In this document: positions 39,825 to 50,437 of the stretch, piece after piece
Layout: every line of letters begins with the position of its first letter
Position numbering within the stretch: the stretch's first letter is position 1
Origin: Photorhabdus australis DSM 17609
GTDB taxonomy: Bacteria; Pseudomonadota; Gammaproteobacteria; Enterobacterales; Enterobacteriaceae
Assembly (NCBI RefSeq): GCF_000711895.1
Contig: NZ_JONO01000025.1
Coordinates: forward strand, 23,628-87,627
Direction: 5' to 3'
Length of the DNA: 64,000 nucleotides
The notes under the pieces: generated by a model
The model's input: the letters and a program-made list of their open reading frames with translations, nothing else
The model's database searches: none
What the model was told of the DNA's origin: nothing
Translations under genes and position numbers: made by a program

Positions 39825-39841
39825 TAGAAAAGAAAAAATTT

Positions 39842-39918
39842 CGGCGAGTAGCGCAGCTTGGTAGCGCAACTGGTTTGGGACCAGTGGGTCGGAGGTTCGA
39901 ATCCTCTCTCGCCGACCA
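39842..39918 (+). tRNA. proM: tRNA-Pro (TGG)
   Basis: 77 nt cloverleaf; acceptor CGGCGAG/CTCGCCG, anticodon loop TTTGGGA (TGG), encoded CCA. Last tRNA of the operon. Confidence 0.97.
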
Positions 39919-39925
39919 GATTCTG

Positions 39926-39952
39926 AAAAACCCTGCTTAAGCAGGGTTTTTT
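39926..39952 (+). terminator. Terminator of the tRNA operon
   Basis: ACCCTGC and GCAGGGT form a seven-pair stem with loop TTAA, A-rich before and T6 after. It begins eight bases past the tRNA-Pro CCA. Confidence 0.92.
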
Positions 39953-40127
39953 GCATTCGGTGCCTTTCACTCTTTTAATTTTTCTGTTCCCTCCTTAAAT
40001 TTCTTATTTCGATGTATGTTTTATTGAAAAAGAGGTTTAGTGAATTTTCTTTTTCTTGGCACTAACCGTCCGTTTTATATGGTAATTTATTATTTTGTTA
40101 TATTCTGACGACAATTGATATATTGAC

Positions 40128-40145
40128 TGTCTCAAATAGGAGACT
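40128..40145. promoter_or_regulatory. GlrR (QseF)-type activator site, distal
   Basis: TGTC-N10-GACT, one mismatch from the TGTC-N10-GACA sites bound by GlrR upstream of glmY and glmZ in Enterobacteriaceae. It is 159 bp upstream of the sigma-54 -12 element's end region, a normal enhancer distance. Confidence 0.7.
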
Positions 40146-40191
40146 TTTAATGTTTTGAATTCTAATAAAAAATTCAGAATTTGTGAGATAT

Positions 40192-40209
40192 TGTCTCAAA
40201 TAAGAGACA
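40192..40209. promoter_or_regulatory. GlrR (QseF)-type activator site, proximal
   Basis: TGTC-N10-GACA, a perfect match to the known GlrR pattern and nearly identical to the distal site 64 bp upstream (TCAAATA core in both). The two copies together upstream of a sigma-54 promoter make the assignment strong. Confidence 0.78.
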
Positions 40210-40303
40210 GTGAATAAAGTGAGCTTTGTGATGGCTTGTTTTCTCGTTGTAATAAATGGAGAAATAGCTGATGAAGCGAGGTAGTCTTCATCTGAATAAG
40301 AGT

Positions 40304-40319
40304 TGGCACGTTAAATGCA
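40304..40319 (+). promoter_or_regulatory. Sigma-54 promoter of glmZ
   Basis: TGGCAC-N5-ATGCA with GG and GC ten bases apart, one base off the -24/-12 consensus TGGCAC-N5-TTGCA. The GC lies 14 bases before the expected glmZ first nucleotide (40332). An overlapping sigma-70 promoter, as in E. coli, may exist but is not obvious. Confidence 0.8.
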
Positions 40320-40331
40320 TTACTTAAAGAC

Positions 40332-40546
40332 GTAGATGCTCATCCTATTTCTTATGATAGCATAGGCTTCATAAACCCGGGGATGATGCAGAGCCGATTA
40401 TCGGTGCCTATTGTCCACGTCACAGATGAATAAGGTGTAGCTATCTTGTCATCACCGACCGGACTCAACGTTGAGTGAGGCACTATCCGTCTGTAGACCT
40501 GATTGTATTTATACACCTATCTTTTTCTAAGGTAGGTGTTTTTTTT
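40332..40546 (+). ncRNA. glmZ: Small regulatory RNA GlmZ
   Basis: Begins GTAGATGCTCATCC and contains blocks I recall from E. coli GlmZ: TTCATAAAC, GCAGAGCCG-TTA-CGGTGC, TTGTCCAC, and CAACGTTGAGTGAGGCAC. It ends in a strong terminator: an 11-base stem (40513-40523 with 40529-40539, one G-U) then T7. GlmZ base-pairs with the glmS leader with Hfq to activate glucosamine-6-P synthase, and is cleaved under RapZ/RNase E control. The position between the proM tRNA region and hemY matches E. coli. Length to the stem end is about 208 nt, as expected. Confidence 0.88.
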
Positions 40547-40610
40547 GCCTTTTTTAAGAATATCTTATAGGTTCATAAGCGGTTCGGGTATTAATATCTG
40601 ATATAAGTAA

Positions 40611-40835
40611 AGCTTAAAATATGATTGCTGGTTTTGCTATAAAACAGGTCCGGTTGCTTTACTGGCATTTTTTCTTGGTGGTTTTGGTGCCCATAAGTTT
40701 TATCTGGGCAAGATAGGTATGGAAATTTTATATCTGGTATTTTGCTGGACGCTCATTCCTGCACTTATCTCATTCATTGAATTTACTATTTATCTCTGTA
40801 CTTCCGATGAGGATTTTGCCAGAAAATATGGTTAG
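40611..40835 (+). pseudogene. TM2-domain protein fragment without a start codon
   Basis: An open frame encodes YDCWFCYKTGPVALLAFFLGGFGAHKFYLGK followed by a second hydrophobic segment, ending DEDFARKYG. GGFGAHKFYLG is the TM2-domain hallmark. The frame is bounded upstream by TAA (40608-40610) and has no ATG, GTG or TTG before the conserved part. It is either a frameshifted gene (ATG 40621 is in another frame) or a remnant. TM2 proteins are small membrane proteins of unknown role. Confidence 0.6.
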
Positions 40836-40930
40836 AAAAGTGCCCTCGAATAGAGAGCATTTTTAATTAATAGTATGAAATATCAAAGGAATAACGGTAA
40901 CTGGATCATGAAGACACCGTATTATCTGAG

Positions 40931-42139
40931 CTATTGTCTATGAACTACATTACTCTCGCACTTCAATGTTAGCATTAATCCCTCACGACGAACTTGTGCT
41001 GCTTCTTCCGGTTTACGTAATTTATCCAATGCATCTGCTAACCAGGCATAATCGTGGGCATCGGGTCGCTGAGCTAATGCTGCTTTGAAATCTTTTGTTG
41101 CTTGTTCCCATTGTCCATGTCGTAAGGCAATTTGTCCAAGGGTACTGTTTAATAGAGGGGTTGCGTCGTGCTGCTTTAGCTGATGGTCTAGTGCTTTTTG
41201 TATTGGTTTCGGATCTTCACTTTTTAACCGTGGAATTAATAGCAGTAAACGTTCATCGTACTGACGTTTTAAACTTTCTAGAATGATCTTTTGCGCAGTT
41301 TCATGGTCATCACATTCAATCAAATGTTCAGATATTGCAACTTGCAAAGCCACATCGTGACGAATTTTACGGCTTTGGTCATGCCACCAACGCTTTAAAC
41401 CTTCACTACCTTGCTCTGCCATATGCTGATTCATCAAACCGATATAGGCTTGTTGACGTAGCCTGTGAATTTGTAATTCGTCATGCAGGCGGATTTTTTC
41501 CATGGTTGGCAATATATCAATCAGTGACTGGTGAGCATTTGATCTTGTATAAGCCTGTTCTGCTAGGCGCAAGACTTCTGGATGGCGTGGAGCTTGATTT
41601 AGAAGTTTGTCTACACCATGACGGGCGGCATGAATTTCACCTTGCGCCAGTTGAATGCGCACACGGGTAATATCAACAGGTAATTGATTGTTGTCTGCGA
41701 CTTCTGCTGCGCGTTCCAGATATTGGTTAGTACGGAACTCATCTCCCCGTTGCTGGGCTGCTTCAGCGGCTAGTAAGTAGTTGATTACAGGTTGTTCTGC
41801 ATGATCCGCATTACGAGTCAATAATTGCTCTACTTGTTTAAAATCACCTTCGGCCAGTTTAATCAGTGCTTCTTTTGTTTGGGCATGGGCACGGCTACGT
41901 TTGCGCCCAAGGAACCAGCCTCGAGTGCGTGAACTTGTGCGTATGACTCTGCGGTAGGACCAGCCAAGAAAGCAAAGTATTAATTGTAAGAGAACAAATA
42001 TGATAAGTAGACCGGTAACACTTGTTTCAATGTTGTAGTTGTTAGTTTGAATGAGAACATACCCTTGATGACCCGCAATTATTGGGCCAAGCATGATACC
42101 AACAATCAACACAACAAACAGTAACAGAACTTTCAGCAT
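40931..42139 (-). CDS. hemY: Protoheme IX biogenesis protein HemY
   Basis: 402 aa (E. coli 398). Two N-terminal transmembrane segments (about 3-22 and 42-62), then a cytoplasmic-to-periplasmic TPR-like helical domain. Not related to Bacillus HemY; role in late heme synthesis is reported but biochemically unclear. Three bases downstream of hemX, last in the hemCDXY operon. Confidence 0.93.
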   Translation of the reverse strand: MLKVLLLFVVLIVGIMLGPIIAGHQGYVLIQTNNYNIETSVTGLLIIFVLLQLILCFLGWSYRRVIRTSSRTRGWFLGRKRSRAHAQTKEALIKLAEGDFKQVEQLLTRNADHAEQPVINYLLAAEAAQQRGDEFRTNQYLERAAEVADNNQLPVDITRVRIQLAQGEIHAARHGVDKLLNQAPRHPEVLRLAEQAYTRSNAHQSLIDILPTMEKIRLHDELQIHRLRQQAYIGLMNQHMAEQGSEGLKRWWHDQSRKIRHDVALQVAISEHLIECDDHETAQKIILESLKRQYDERLLLLIPRLKSEDPKPIQKALDHQLKQHDATPLLNSTLGQIALRHGQWEQATKDFKAALAQRPDAHDYAWLADALDKLRKPEEAAQVRREGLMLTLKCESNVVHRQ

Positions 42140-42142
42140 TGC

Positions 42143-43273
42143 TTAGCCCTCCTGACTGGTTTCAGAAGATTGGGACAGCAAGCTGCGGACTCGGGTTTGC
42201 ATCAGTTTTTCCAATAAAGGCTGACTTGAAAGATGATCCGGTACAGTCATGGAAATAGGTTGCTGACTCAGTGAATCAATTTCTTCCAGGAATGCTTTAG
42301 TATTTGGATCGTTAATATTAAAGTAAGCTCTGACCCAGGTTGAAACCGTTTCCAGTGATTGTTTAAATACTTCTCCTTGATGACGTGGTATTGCTTGAGC
42401 TGCGATCAATAAGCGGGCTCGGATGTTTTCCCGTAGATAGATATCTTGATTTGGCGCTAATAATGGCTCAGCAGCAGTATCACGGCGACGGATAGTAATG
42501 AAATTATCCATAAAGCTGCTCCAGCTTTTGCTTAGGTTTTGGCGCCATTCAGATAACGTACCGGTTAATTCATCATTGTCTTCGTCCATGGGTGAGCCAT
42601 CGTTGGTATTGTCAGCTAGACGTAGGTTGTCCACCTGGTTAGAAAGCTGACTCACCCTCAGGATAATGCCATCAAAATCAATTTGGTTGATGGCAGACAA
42701 TTCGCTTATGTCCTGTGTAATTGCCCGGCGGATTTCAATCAGGCTTGGATCATTCATTTCAGCAAGACTGGCGTCTGCATTTTTTAGCAGAGCAGCAGCA
42801 GTGATTACATCCTGATCATTCCATAATTTCCGGCCAGCCATTTTGACTAGAAAATCAGCTTGTGCTAGCAACCAGCTTTTTACATCAGAACTGGATAACG
42901 CCGATATTTTAGTCTGTAATTCTTGCAGGCGATTATCCAATTGCTCATTTTGTACGGTTTGTGCAGCAACTTGACTAAAAGCTTGCTTCTGTCCTTTGTA
43001 CAGAGCTTCAATACGTTGTTGATCTTGTGATTGTTGATGTTTTAGCGATTCCAGTTGTTGGCGCAGCTCTTGGTTCTCTGCACTCAATAAATGGCTTTGC
43101 TGTTGTCCGTAGTAATAAAGGCTACCACCGATTGCCAGAATAATTGCAATAGCAATAATGTTTTTCAGAACGCCAGAACGTTCTTGTTCCTGAGGTTCTC
43201 CGGGCTGTTGTGGAGGTTCAACCGTTTCTATTGTTTTTTCAACTGTCTCGGCGGACTGTTTTTGTTCCGTCAT
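42143..43273 (-). CDS. hemX: HemX-family membrane protein
   Basis: 376 aa (E. coli 393). Short acidic cytoplasmic N-terminus, one transmembrane segment near residues 37-57, then a coiled coil ([20 protein letters not shown]) and a conserved globular part ([27 protein letters not shown]). Once annotated as uroporphyrinogen methyltransferase, for which there is no motif. ATG 43273 (MTEQKQ) agrees with E. coli and has GGGA eight bases upstream; ATG 43282 would add three residues. Confidence 0.92.
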   Translation of the reverse strand: MTEQKQSAETVEKTIETVEPPQQPGEPQEQERSGVLKNIIAIAIILAIGGSLYYYGQQQSHLLSAENQELRQQLESLKHQQSQDQQRIEALYKGQKQAFSQVAAQTVQNEQLDNRLQELQTKISALSSSDVKSWLLAQADFLVKMAGRKLWNDQDVITAAALLKNADASLAEMNDPSLIEIRRAITQDISELSAINQIDFDGIILRVSQLSNQVDNLRLADNTNDGSPMDEDNDELTGTLSEWRQNLSKSWSSFMDNFITIRRRDTAAEPLLAPNQDIYLRENIRARLLIAAQAIPRHQGEVFKQSLETVSTWVRAYFNINDPNTKAFLEEIDSLSQQPISMTVPDHLSSQPLLEKLMQTRVRSLLSQSSETSQEG

Positions 43274-43293
43274 AGTGGGCATCCCATGTCAGT

Positions 43294-44034
43294 TTATTCT
43301 AGTGCCTGAATTAAGGCATCGTTATCTGCACTTTTAGCAACTTTGACATCTTGCCAGCCCAGATTCCGGGCAGTGTGCGCAAGACGCTCGCTTACCACAA
43401 TAAGATGGCAATTCAATAACCACCTGTTTCGATCGCTTTCGGGTATTAAGTTATATAACAGTTGCAGTATTTCGCTGCTGGTTACAACTAAAGTCTGTAC
43501 TCTGTGCCTCTGCCAGCGAGCGCTGAATTCTGCTGCCGAGTAATCTACTCGCTGGCGAAAATAACATTCACAGTAATTAACTGTGGCACCCCTTTCTGTC
43601 AAAGTTTGGGCAATAAGTTCACGTCCACCATTTCCTCTGAGCAGCAAAGCTTGTTTATTTTCAACCTGATGTAAGGAGGGGAGTTCTAGCAGGGTTTCGC
43701 TGGTTTCGCCCTCTAATGACCAGGCAATATTTATACCAGTCAATTGATGAAAAGCCAGAGCAGTTGATCTACCAATAGCATAATAAATCAGCTTGTTTGG
43801 CCATGATAGATTAATTTTATTTAACTGCGAGTTTGCGTAATGAACTGCATTTTTTGACAGCAGAAATACCATATCACCGGTATTTAGGCAGCAAAGTTTT
43901 TCGGCCAGTTGTGACAGCTCTGAACTTGGACGAATATCGATTAAAGGTGCGCTGAAAGCAGTTTTGCCCACAGCCTGTAACCTTCTGACTAATTCTTCTC
44001 CGGCAGGAGAAGGGCGTGTCACCAGAATACTCAT
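43294..44034 (-). CDS. hemD: Uroporphyrinogen-III synthase
   Basis: 246 aa, same length as E. coli HemD. Cyclises hydroxymethylbilane with inversion of ring D. Begins [19 protein letters not shown]; sequence is divergent as usual in this family. Its ATG overlaps the hemC stop (ATGA). Confidence 0.93.
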   Translation of the reverse strand: MSILVTRPSPAGEELVRRLQAVGKTAFSAPLIDIRPSSELSQLAEKLCCLNTGDMVFLLSKNAVHYANSQLNKINLSWPNKLIYYAIGRSTALAFHQLTGINIAWSLEGETSETLLELPSLHQVENKQALLLRGNGGRELIAQTLTERGATVNYCECYFRQRVDYSAAEFSARWQRHRVQTLVVTSSEILQLLYNLIPESDRNRWLLNCHLIVVSERLAHTARNLGWQDVKVAKSADNDALIQALE

Positions 44035-44972
44035 GTAGGGGGATTGCCTCGATAAACTTCCGCCAGAATTTCTCTTGCTCCCTGTTCCAGCAATTCTTCT
44101 GCTAGTTCAACGCCTGCCTGACATGCATCTTTGGGTAAGACTGTTCGCTCGCCACGAATAATAACGCTACCATCTGGCGCTCCAACCAATGCTCGCAGCC
44201 AGATCTTTCCATTCTGCCAGATCGCATAACTACCTATTGGTACCTGACAGCCTCCTTCCAAGCGGGTATTCATTGCTCGTTCGGCAAGAACACAGATTTC
44301 TGTGTCATAGTGATTTAATGGTGCCAGTAGAGCACGTGTTTGCTGGTCGTCAAGACGACATTCAATCCCCACGGCTCCCTGACCAACGGCAGGTAATGAC
44401 TGTTCTGCAGATAATGGTGTACGGATACGGTCATGCAATTCTAACCTTTTCAACCCTGCAACAGCGAGAATGACGGCATCGTAATGACCGTTATCCAGTT
44501 TACTCAGACGGGTTCCAACATTACCCCGAAGGTCACGGATAATCAGATCAGGGCGTAGTTCACGGAGTTGACATTGACGGCGTAAACTTGATGTACCGAC
44601 AATACTGCCCGCTGGTAGTTCATCAAGAGAGTGATATTTGGTAGAAACAAAAGCATCACGTGGATCATCGCGTTCGCAAATAGTGACTAATCCTAGTCCT
44701 TCAGGAAAAGAAATGGGGACATCTTTCATCGAATGAACAGCGATATCAGCTTGACTTTCAAGCAGAGCCAGTTCAAGTTCTTTGACAAATAGCCCCTTAC
44801 CACCCACTTTTGCCAGAGGCGTGTCTAGAATGATGTCTCCTTGGGTTACCATGGGAATCAGTTGAACTTCTAAATCTGGGTAAAATTGTTGCAATTTTTG
44901 CTGAACATATAATGCTTGCCACATAGCCAGAGGGCTTTGGCGGGTCGCGATACGGATAGTTTTAGTTGACAT
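44031..44972 (-). CDS. hemC: Hydroxymethylbilane synthase (porphobilinogen deaminase)
   Basis: 313 aa, same length as E. coli. Polymerises four porphobilinogens. Catalytic Asp84 (HSMKDVP) and the dipyrromethane-carrying Cys242 (EGGCQVPIG) are at the standard positions. First gene of the operon; divergent from cyaA. Confidence 0.97.
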   Translation of the reverse strand: MSTKTIRIATRQSPLAMWQALYVQQKLQQFYPDLEVQLIPMVTQGDIILDTPLAKVGGKGLFVKELELALLESQADIAVHSMKDVPISFPEGLGLVTICERDDPRDAFVSTKYHSLDELPAGSIVGTSSLRRQCQLRELRPDLIIRDLRGNVGTRLSKLDNGHYDAVILAVAGLKRLELHDRIRTPLSAEQSLPAVGQGAVGIECRLDDQQTRALLAPLNHYDTEICVLAERAMNTRLEGGCQVPIGSYAIWQNGKIWLRALVGAPDGSVIIRGERTVLPKDACQAGVELAEELLEQGAREILAEVYRGNPPT

Positions 44973-45445
44973 AGATGCTTGTATTTTTCAGGCTTTGCAG
45001 CTGTCATATAAATGAAAAACATAGTACCTGTTTTAACACTTCAACAGTTTTTTTTCCAGCTAAGACCTGGGAAGATAATATACAGATTATATTAAAATAT
45101 AAAATAAATTTTAATTTTTAAATTATTTTTATGTCAATGCCAATGGATTGATTTGAATGTGAATTACATTTTACCGTAAATCATTTCTGTAATTGGAGAA
45201 TTCTGAATAGGAAGAATTGCTAATTGAAATATAACCAATAAGGTGTTTTTTATAAGATCGTTGATAACAAAGAATTACATGCAATACCCGAAAAATGGGC
45301 AAAGGAGATGTCCTTATATAAAAGAAAGTATAAAAGGTGTGGGTTTTATTGTTATTTTTATATATAACAATGTGTTACTTGGTTTCTTGGTGGGAGGGAT
45401 ATTGCAATTCAATTGCTTTACTGACTTTACGGTTTATCTACAAGG

Positions 45446-45461
45446 TGTTAAATTGATCACG
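45446..45461. promoter_or_regulatory. CRP site upstream of cyaA
   Basis: TGTTA-N6-TCACG, within GGTGTTAAATTGATCACGTT, which I recall as the CRP-binding site at the E. coli cyaA P2 promoter. TAATAAAT near 45470 could be the -10. CRP-cAMP represses cyaA there. The rest of the 596-bp hemC-cyaA gap is AT-rich and without a trusted gene. Confidence 0.75.
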
Positions 45462-45568
45462 TTTCCGGTAATAAATTGGTAAAAATCATTATAAATAATT
45501 CCATTGAGCTATATCAGCCGGAAGCGGGGGATTTATCTGGGCACTGGAACTCAATCGGGCGAGACGTC

Positions 45569-48145
45569 TTGTACCTTTATATCGAAACGCTGAAGCAGAG
45601 ACTGGACGCGATAAACCAACTCAGGTTAGAGCGCGCCTCTACCGCCATGAGTGCGGAATTCAAACAGGTATACAGTTTACTGCCAGTATTATTGCATTAT
45701 CATCATCCGATGATGCCAGGTTACATCAATGGTAATGTTCCCTATGGCGTATGTTTTTTCGAGCATGATGAAGTACAAAAATCTTATCTTATTGATTTAG
45801 AGAATAAATTAAATCAATCTATAGAATCACCTGCTAATGGTGAACTTCCCATCACTGGTATCTATTCAATGGGAAGTACTTCGTCAATTGGACAAAGCTG
45901 TTGTTCCGATCTGGATATTTGGATATGTCATCAGTCATGGCTTGATAATGATGAGCGTCTTCTACTGCAACGCAAATGTACGCTTATTGAACAATGGGCG
46001 GCGGCGCTTGGCATCGAAGTTAATTTTTTTCTTATTGATGAAAACCGCTTTCGTCATAATACCAGCGGTAGTCTTGGTGGTGAGGATTGTGGTTCTACTC
46101 AGCATATTCTGTTACTTGATGAATTTTATCGTACTGCTGTACGTATGGCCGGTAAGCGTTTGCTATGGGAGATGGTACCTGTAGAAGAGGAGGGCCATTA
46201 TGATGAATATGTTTTGTCGCTTTATGCACAAGGTGTTCTGACTCCAAATGAGTGGCTTGATCTTGGTGGATTGGGTGAATTATCCGCTGAAGAATACTTT
46301 GGCGCTAGTTTATGGCAACTGTACAAAAGTATCGATTCTCCTTATAAAGCGGTATTGAAGAGCCTGTTATTGGAAGCCTATTCTTGGGAGTATCCCAACG
46401 GTAAGTTATTAGCGATGGAGATGAAACAGCGTTTGCACGCGGGTGAAATTGTCTCTTTTGGCCTTGATGCATATAGCATGATGCTTGAACGTGTTACTCG
46501 TTATTTGACAGAAATTAATGATACGACTCGCTTGGATCTAATACGTCGATGTTTCTATTTAAAAGTTTGTGAAAAGCTCTCCCTTGATCAAGATGATAAA
46601 GGTTGTACCGGCTGGCGGCACCAGGTTCTGACTCAATTGGTATATGAGTGGAAGTGGGATACAGAGCGGCTGGAAATTTTGGATAATCGTAACTCATGGA
46701 AAATCGAACAGGTTCGTGACGCTCATAATGAACTGCTTGATACCATGATGCAGAGTTATCGTAACCTTATCCGCTTCGCTCGCCGCAATAATCTGAGTGT
46801 CAGTGCCAGTCCACAGGATATTGGTGTACTGACCCGTAAGCTATATGCTGCATTTGAAGCGTTGCCGGGGAAAGTGACGTTAGTTAATCCACAGATTTCG
46901 CCGGACTTGTCAGAAAAAAATTTAACATTTATTTATGTTCCTCAAGGACGTGCAAATCGTAGCGGGTGGTATCTCTACAATCAGGCACCAACCATTGAAT
47001 CAATTGTTGGTCATCAGCCTCTGGAATATAACCGTTATCTGAATAAGCTGGTGTCGTGGACCTATTTTAATGGCTTGTTAACAGAAAAATCCTGTATCCA
47101 TATTCATAATGGTGAAGCTGAGTGTGATGAGCTGAAATTGCATGAATTAATTAATGATATTTCCGTTCATTTCCCTATCCGTCTGCCAGCTCCGACGCCA
47201 AAGGCTCTTTATAGTCCGTGTGAGATTCGCCATCTGGCAATTATTGTCAATCTGGAGAAAGATCCGACTGCTGAGTTCGCCAATCAAGTCGTGCATTTTG
47301 ATTTCCGTAAACTTGATGTATTCAGCTTTGGTGAATCGCAACAATGTTTGGTTAGCAATATAGACTTACTTTACCGCAACTCATGGAATGAAGTGAGAAC
47401 TTTACATTTTAGTGGTGAGCAATCTGTTCTGGAAGCACTGAAAACCATTTTGGGAAAAATGCATCAGGATGCTGCGCCACCAGCAGCGGTTGAAGTGTTC
47501 TGTTACAGCCAACATTTACGTGGACTTATCCGTACTCGAATCCAGCAACTTGTATCTGAATGTATTGAGTTGCGTTTATCCAGCAATCGCCAGGACCCGG
47601 GCCGTTTTAAAGCGTTGCGCATTGCAGGCCAGACCTGGGGGCTTTTCTTTGAACGCCTGAACGTATCTGTGCAAAAGTTAGAAAATGCTGTGGAATTTTA
47701 TGGGGCAATTTCTAACAACAAATTGCATGGGTTGCCAGTGAAAATCAATACCAAAGAGACACACTTGCCTGCTGTGGTTGATGGTTTTGCCAGCGAAGGG
47801 ATTATTCAATTTTTCTTCGAAAATACGGAAGATGATAAGGGCTTTAATATTTATATTCTGGATGAAGCCAACCGGGTAGAAATTTACTCTCATTGTGAGG
47901 GGAGTAAGGAAGAGCTGGTACGTGATGTCAGTCGGTTTTATTCTTCATCTCATGATCGGTTTACTTACGGATCAAGTTTTATTAATTTTAACTTGCCGCA
48001 GTTTTATCAAATTGTCCAAATGGGAGGCCAGGTTCAGGTTATTCCATTCAGCGGATCATCTTTCTCACATTTGAATGTGACGGATGATAGGAAGAACAGT
48101 GTAGAAGAGCTACCAGAACTTTATCGTTCTGTATCGCATTATTGA
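45569..48145 (+). CDS. cyaA: Class I adenylate cyclase
   Basis: 858 aa from TTG 45569 (E. coli 848). Makes cAMP. The N-terminal catalytic half holds [21 protein letters not shown] and the NENRF-like [12 protein letters not shown] block; the C-terminal half is the glucose/EIIA-responsive regulatory domain. The TTG start is chosen because the context GAGACGTCTTGTACCT is that of E. coli cyaA, whose inefficient TTG start is known. The frame continues 31 codons upstream (ATG-like GTA... region from 45476), across the CRP/promoter area, so the longer form is unlikely. Confidence 0.93.
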   Translation: MYLYIETLKQRLDAINQLRLERASTAMSAEFKQVYSLLPVLLHYHHPMMPGYINGNVPYGVCFFEHDEVQKSYLIDLENKLNQSIESPANGELPITGIYSMGSTSSIGQSCCSDLDIWICHQSWLDNDERLLLQRKCTLIEQWAAALGIEVNFFLIDENRFRHNTSGSLGGEDCGSTQHILLLDEFYRTAVRMAGKRLLWEMVPVEEEGHYDEYVLSLYAQGVLTPNEWLDLGGLGELSAEEYFGASLWQLYKSIDSPYKAVLKSLLLEAYSWEYPNGKLLAMEMKQRLHAGEIVSFGLDAYSMMLERVTRYLTEINDTTRLDLIRRCFYLKVCEKLSLDQDDKGCTGWRHQVLTQLVYEWKWDTERLEILDNRNSWKIEQVRDAHNELLDTMMQSYRNLIRFARRNNLSVSASPQDIGVLTRKLYAAFEALPGKVTLVNPQISPDLSEKNLTFIYVPQGRANRSGWYLYNQAPTIESIVGHQPLEYNRYLNKLVSWTYFNGLLTEKSCIHIHNGEAECDELKLHELINDISVHFPIRLPAPTPKALYSPCEIRHLAIIVNLEKDPTAEFANQVVHFDFRKLDVFSFGESQQCLVSNIDLLYRNSWNEVRTLHFSGEQSVLEALKTILGKMHQDAAPPAAVEVFCYSQHLRGLIRTRIQQLVSECIELRLSSNRQDPGRFKALRIAGQTWGLFFERLNVSVQKLENAVEFYGAISNNKLHGLPVKINTKETHLPAVVDGFASEGIIQFFFENTEDDKGFNIYILDEANRVEIYSHCEGSKEELVRDVSRFYSSSHDRFTYGSSFINFNLPQFYQIVQMGGQVQVIPFSGSSFSHLNVTDDRKNSVEELPELYRSVSHY

Positions 48146-48148
48146 TTT

Positions 48149-48940
48149 ACCCCGCTACGCGCTGAGGAATCCCCAGAAAATAGACAGGCATAGCGTTGTG
48201 TGATCTACTGATTGTTCCACCAAGTCAATAAGGTCACTTGCTATGCCTGCTCGTAAAGTATGTCACACTTCTTCAAAGATGCTTTAGCGCCGTTTCATAA
48301 ATATCGTCAGAATGCATTAATCGATGCCACTATGGCTTTTTCTGGGTTCTGGCTCATTATCAAAAGCAGAATATGCTCGTTGTGATGGTTTCTTTTATCT
48401 CCATAAAAGACCGAGTAAAGGTAGAAAATTCAAAAAGTAACGATATCGAATGGTGCGAAAATTACAGGTGAAAGATGGACGTTCGGCAGCCATGGAGCCT
48501 TGGCTTATTTTTACTAGCATGGATGACTTTAAACCTCGACAGGTCATGAAATTATATAGCCGAAGAATGCAAATAGAGCAAAATTTTAGAGATGAAAAGA
48601 GTGAACGATTTGGGTTTTGGCTCAGAGCGAGTTACAATCAAGGCGCTGGTCGCTTATTTGTATTGAGCTTTCTTGCTACGCTAAGTTCGATTGTACTTTG
48701 GTTGATTGGGTTTCATGCTGAAAACAAAGGAATACACCTCAGTTATCAAGCCAATAGTATCAAATCAAGAAGAGTCATCTCTTACCTAACATTAGCGGAG
48801 AATGTATTACGCCATTCCCCCCGCTAATATTATTTGAAATAGTGCTTAAAAAACACTCAAGCACCTCGCCAAAATCTACCAAAATATGGTTCTGATTTAT
48901 TAGCGCTGATTTGTGGGGATCCCTCAGCGCTACGCGGGGT
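48149..48940 (+). mobile_element. Decayed IS4-family insertion sequence
   Basis: About 792 bp bounded by imperfect inverted repeats: ACCCCGCTACGCGCTGAGG at 48149 and the complement of ACCCCGCGTAGCGCTGAGG ending at 48940. It begins three bases after the cyaA stop and ends about ten bases before the cyaY stop. Much shorter than an intact IS4 member (about 1.4 kb), so it has an internal deletion. I see no clear target duplication. Confidence 0.82.
48260..48827 (+). pseudogene. IS4-family transposase remnant
   Basis: The N-terminus MSHFFKDALAPFHKYRQNAL (from ATG 48260) runs about 27 codons, then shifts frame into SLSKAEYARCDGFFYLHKRP and a stop. A last frame (48450-48827) gives the C-terminal part. 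That part has the YREK signature (Y-x2-R-x3-E-x6-K in KLYSRRMQIEQNFRDEK), with the catalytic Glu. The segment that held the two catalytic Asp residues is lost or scrambled. Confidence 0.85.
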
Positions 48941-48949
48941 ATAGGTTAC

Positions 48950-49270
48950 TCATTCAAAACTAAACTGTTCTCCACTTTGTTCAGTGATGGACTGTGCCAG
49001 CATGGTGAGGAAATCTCCGCTGCTACGGTCACAAATCCACTGACCATCCTTATAGTCAAAATGATAACCTCCGTTTTTGGTTGCCAGCCAGATTTGATGG
49101 AAAGGTTCTTGGCGGTTGATAATAATTTTGCTGTCGTTATCAAAGCTCAGGGTCATGACGCCGCCATTGGTTTCACAGTCAATATCAGCATTGCCATCAT
49201 AGTTATCCAGTTGCTCTTCAATATAAAGCATCAGTTGGTCAGCTAACTGATGAAATTCACTGTCGTTCAT
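48950..49270 (-). CDS. cyaY: Frataxin-like iron-sulfur assembly protein CyaY
   Basis: 106 aa, same as E. coli. Binds iron and IscS and modulates Fe-S cluster assembly. Acidic first helix ([26 protein letters not shown]) and the sheet core [25 protein letters not shown] 49270 fits the family; ATG 49276 adds two residues. Convergent with cyaA across the IS remnant. Confidence 0.95.
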   Translation of the reverse strand: MNDSEFHQLADQLMLYIEEQLDNYDGNADIDCETNGGVMTLSFDNDSKIIINRQEPFHQIWLATKNGGYHFDYKDGQWICDRSSGDFLTMLAQSITEQSGEQFSFE

Positions 49271-49348
49271 CTTCATTTCCTATTTGCTTTTCGAGGTCTA
49301 ACTGCGATTATAGAGAATATTGACGTATGAATTACAGGCATTAATGCA

Positions 49349-49534
49349 ATGAAGAAAAAATTACGCGGGTTTTTGGCTATCATAACCTTATTTACACTTT
49401 CCGGCTGTGGACTAAAAGGCCCTCTCTATTTTCCACCAGAGCAACCACCGGCAGAAAAAGCGACGACTGCGGTTCAGATACATGCAGATAGTATGCAGCA
49501 GAAACAGAAAGTGGGCAGCATCTCTCAGAAATAA
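49349..49534 (+). CDS. lptM: Small lipoprotein LptM (YifL)
   Basis: 61 aa with a lipoprotein signal: Lys-rich start, hydrophobic stretch, lipobox LSGC with Cys near residue 20, and the conserved GLKGPLYFPP after it. LptM associates with the LptD-LptE LPS translocon in E. coli. Upstream of dapF as in other enterics. Confidence 0.9.
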   Translation: MKKKLRGFLAIITLFTLSGCGLKGPLYFPPEQPPAEKATTAVQIHADSMQQKQKVGSISQK

Positions 49535-49579
49535 GCGAGATAAGCCGGGTAGTTACCGCGGTTTACGGTGGAGCATTAT

Positions 49580-50404
49580 ATGCAGTTCTCCAAAATGCAT
49601 GGTCTTGGTAATGACTTTATGGTCGTTGATGCTGTGACCCAAAATGTTTATTTCTCACCAGAACTGATCTGCCGTTTGGCAAACAGGAATACGGGTATTG
49701 GCTTCGATCAATTGTTAATTGTTGAAGCCCCTTATGATCCGGATCTGGATTTCCATTATCGCATTTTTAATTCCGATGGTAGCGAAGTCGCACAATGTGG
49801 CAATGGTGCCCGTTGTTTTGCTCGTTTTGTTCGTCTTAAGGGATTAATTAATAAGCGTGAAATTAAAGTGAGTACTCAGTCAGGACATATGGTACTGAGT
49901 ATCACCAATGATGATCAGGTTTGCGTTAATATGGGGGAACCTGAATTTGAACCCCATAATATACCGTTCCGCGCGTTAAGAGCAGAAAAAACCTACATTT
50001 TAAGAGTGATAGAAAAAACGGTTCTTTGTAGTGTTGTTTCTATGGGGAATCCTCACTGCGTGATTCAGGTAGCAGATGTGGAGACTGCCGAAGTGGAAAT
50101 CTTGGGGCCAGCACTGGAAAGCCACGAAAGATTCCCTGAACGGGCTAATATTGGTTTCATGCAAGTTTTGAACCGAGGTCATATCCGTTTGCGGGTTTAT
50201 GAACGTGGTGTTGGGGAAACTCAAGCTTGTGGTAGCGGAGCTTGTGCTGCGGTGGTAGTTGGTATTCAACAGCAACTACTCGATAGTAATGTCCAGGTAG
50301 ATTTGCCGGGAGGTTCGTTGTTTATTTGCTGGGCTGGGCCGGGAAATCCCCTCTATATGACTGGACCGGCAACACATGTTTATGATGGCACAATTCATCT
50401 GTGA
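49580..50404 (+). CDS. dapF: Diaminopimelate epimerase
   Basis: 274 aa, same as E. coli. Converts LL- to meso-diaminopimelate for lysine and peptidoglycan. Catalytic Cys73 ([10 protein letters not shown]) and the second cysteine in [10 protein letters not shown] are present. ATG 49580 ([13 protein letters not shown]) is the family start; ATG 49568 adds four residues. Confidence 0.96.
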   Translation: MQFSKMHGLGNDFMVVDAVTQNVYFSPELICRLANRNTGIGFDQLLIVEAPYDPDLDFHYRIFNSDGSEVAQCGNGARCFARFVRLKGLINKREIKVSTQSGHMVLSITNDDQVCVNMGEPEFEPHNIPFRALRAEKTYILRVIEKTVLCSVVSMGNPHCVIQVADVETAEVEILGPALESHERFPERANIGFMQVLNRGHIRLRVYERGVGETQACGSGACAAVVVGIQQQLLDSNVQVDLPGGSLFICWAGPGNPLYMTGPATHVYDGTIHL

Positions 50405-50437
50405 TCGATTCTGTTTTGAACCGTGGGGCATCGGAAG

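Noticed and set aside
39771..39956. 61-codon minus-strand frame reading [24 protein letters not shown]
   Set aside because: It is the antisense of the tRNA-Leu and tRNA-Pro genes, a well-known false protein produced by tRNA sequences.
45243..45482. 79-codon frame upstream of cyaA
   Set aside because: It covers the CRP site and promoter region of cyaA and has no good ribosome-binding site or recognisable homologue.
45476..45568. 31-codon N-terminal extension of cyaA
   Set aside because: Residues are not part of the adenylate cyclase family and would be encoded by the promoter/leader; the TTG start context is conserved with E. coli.
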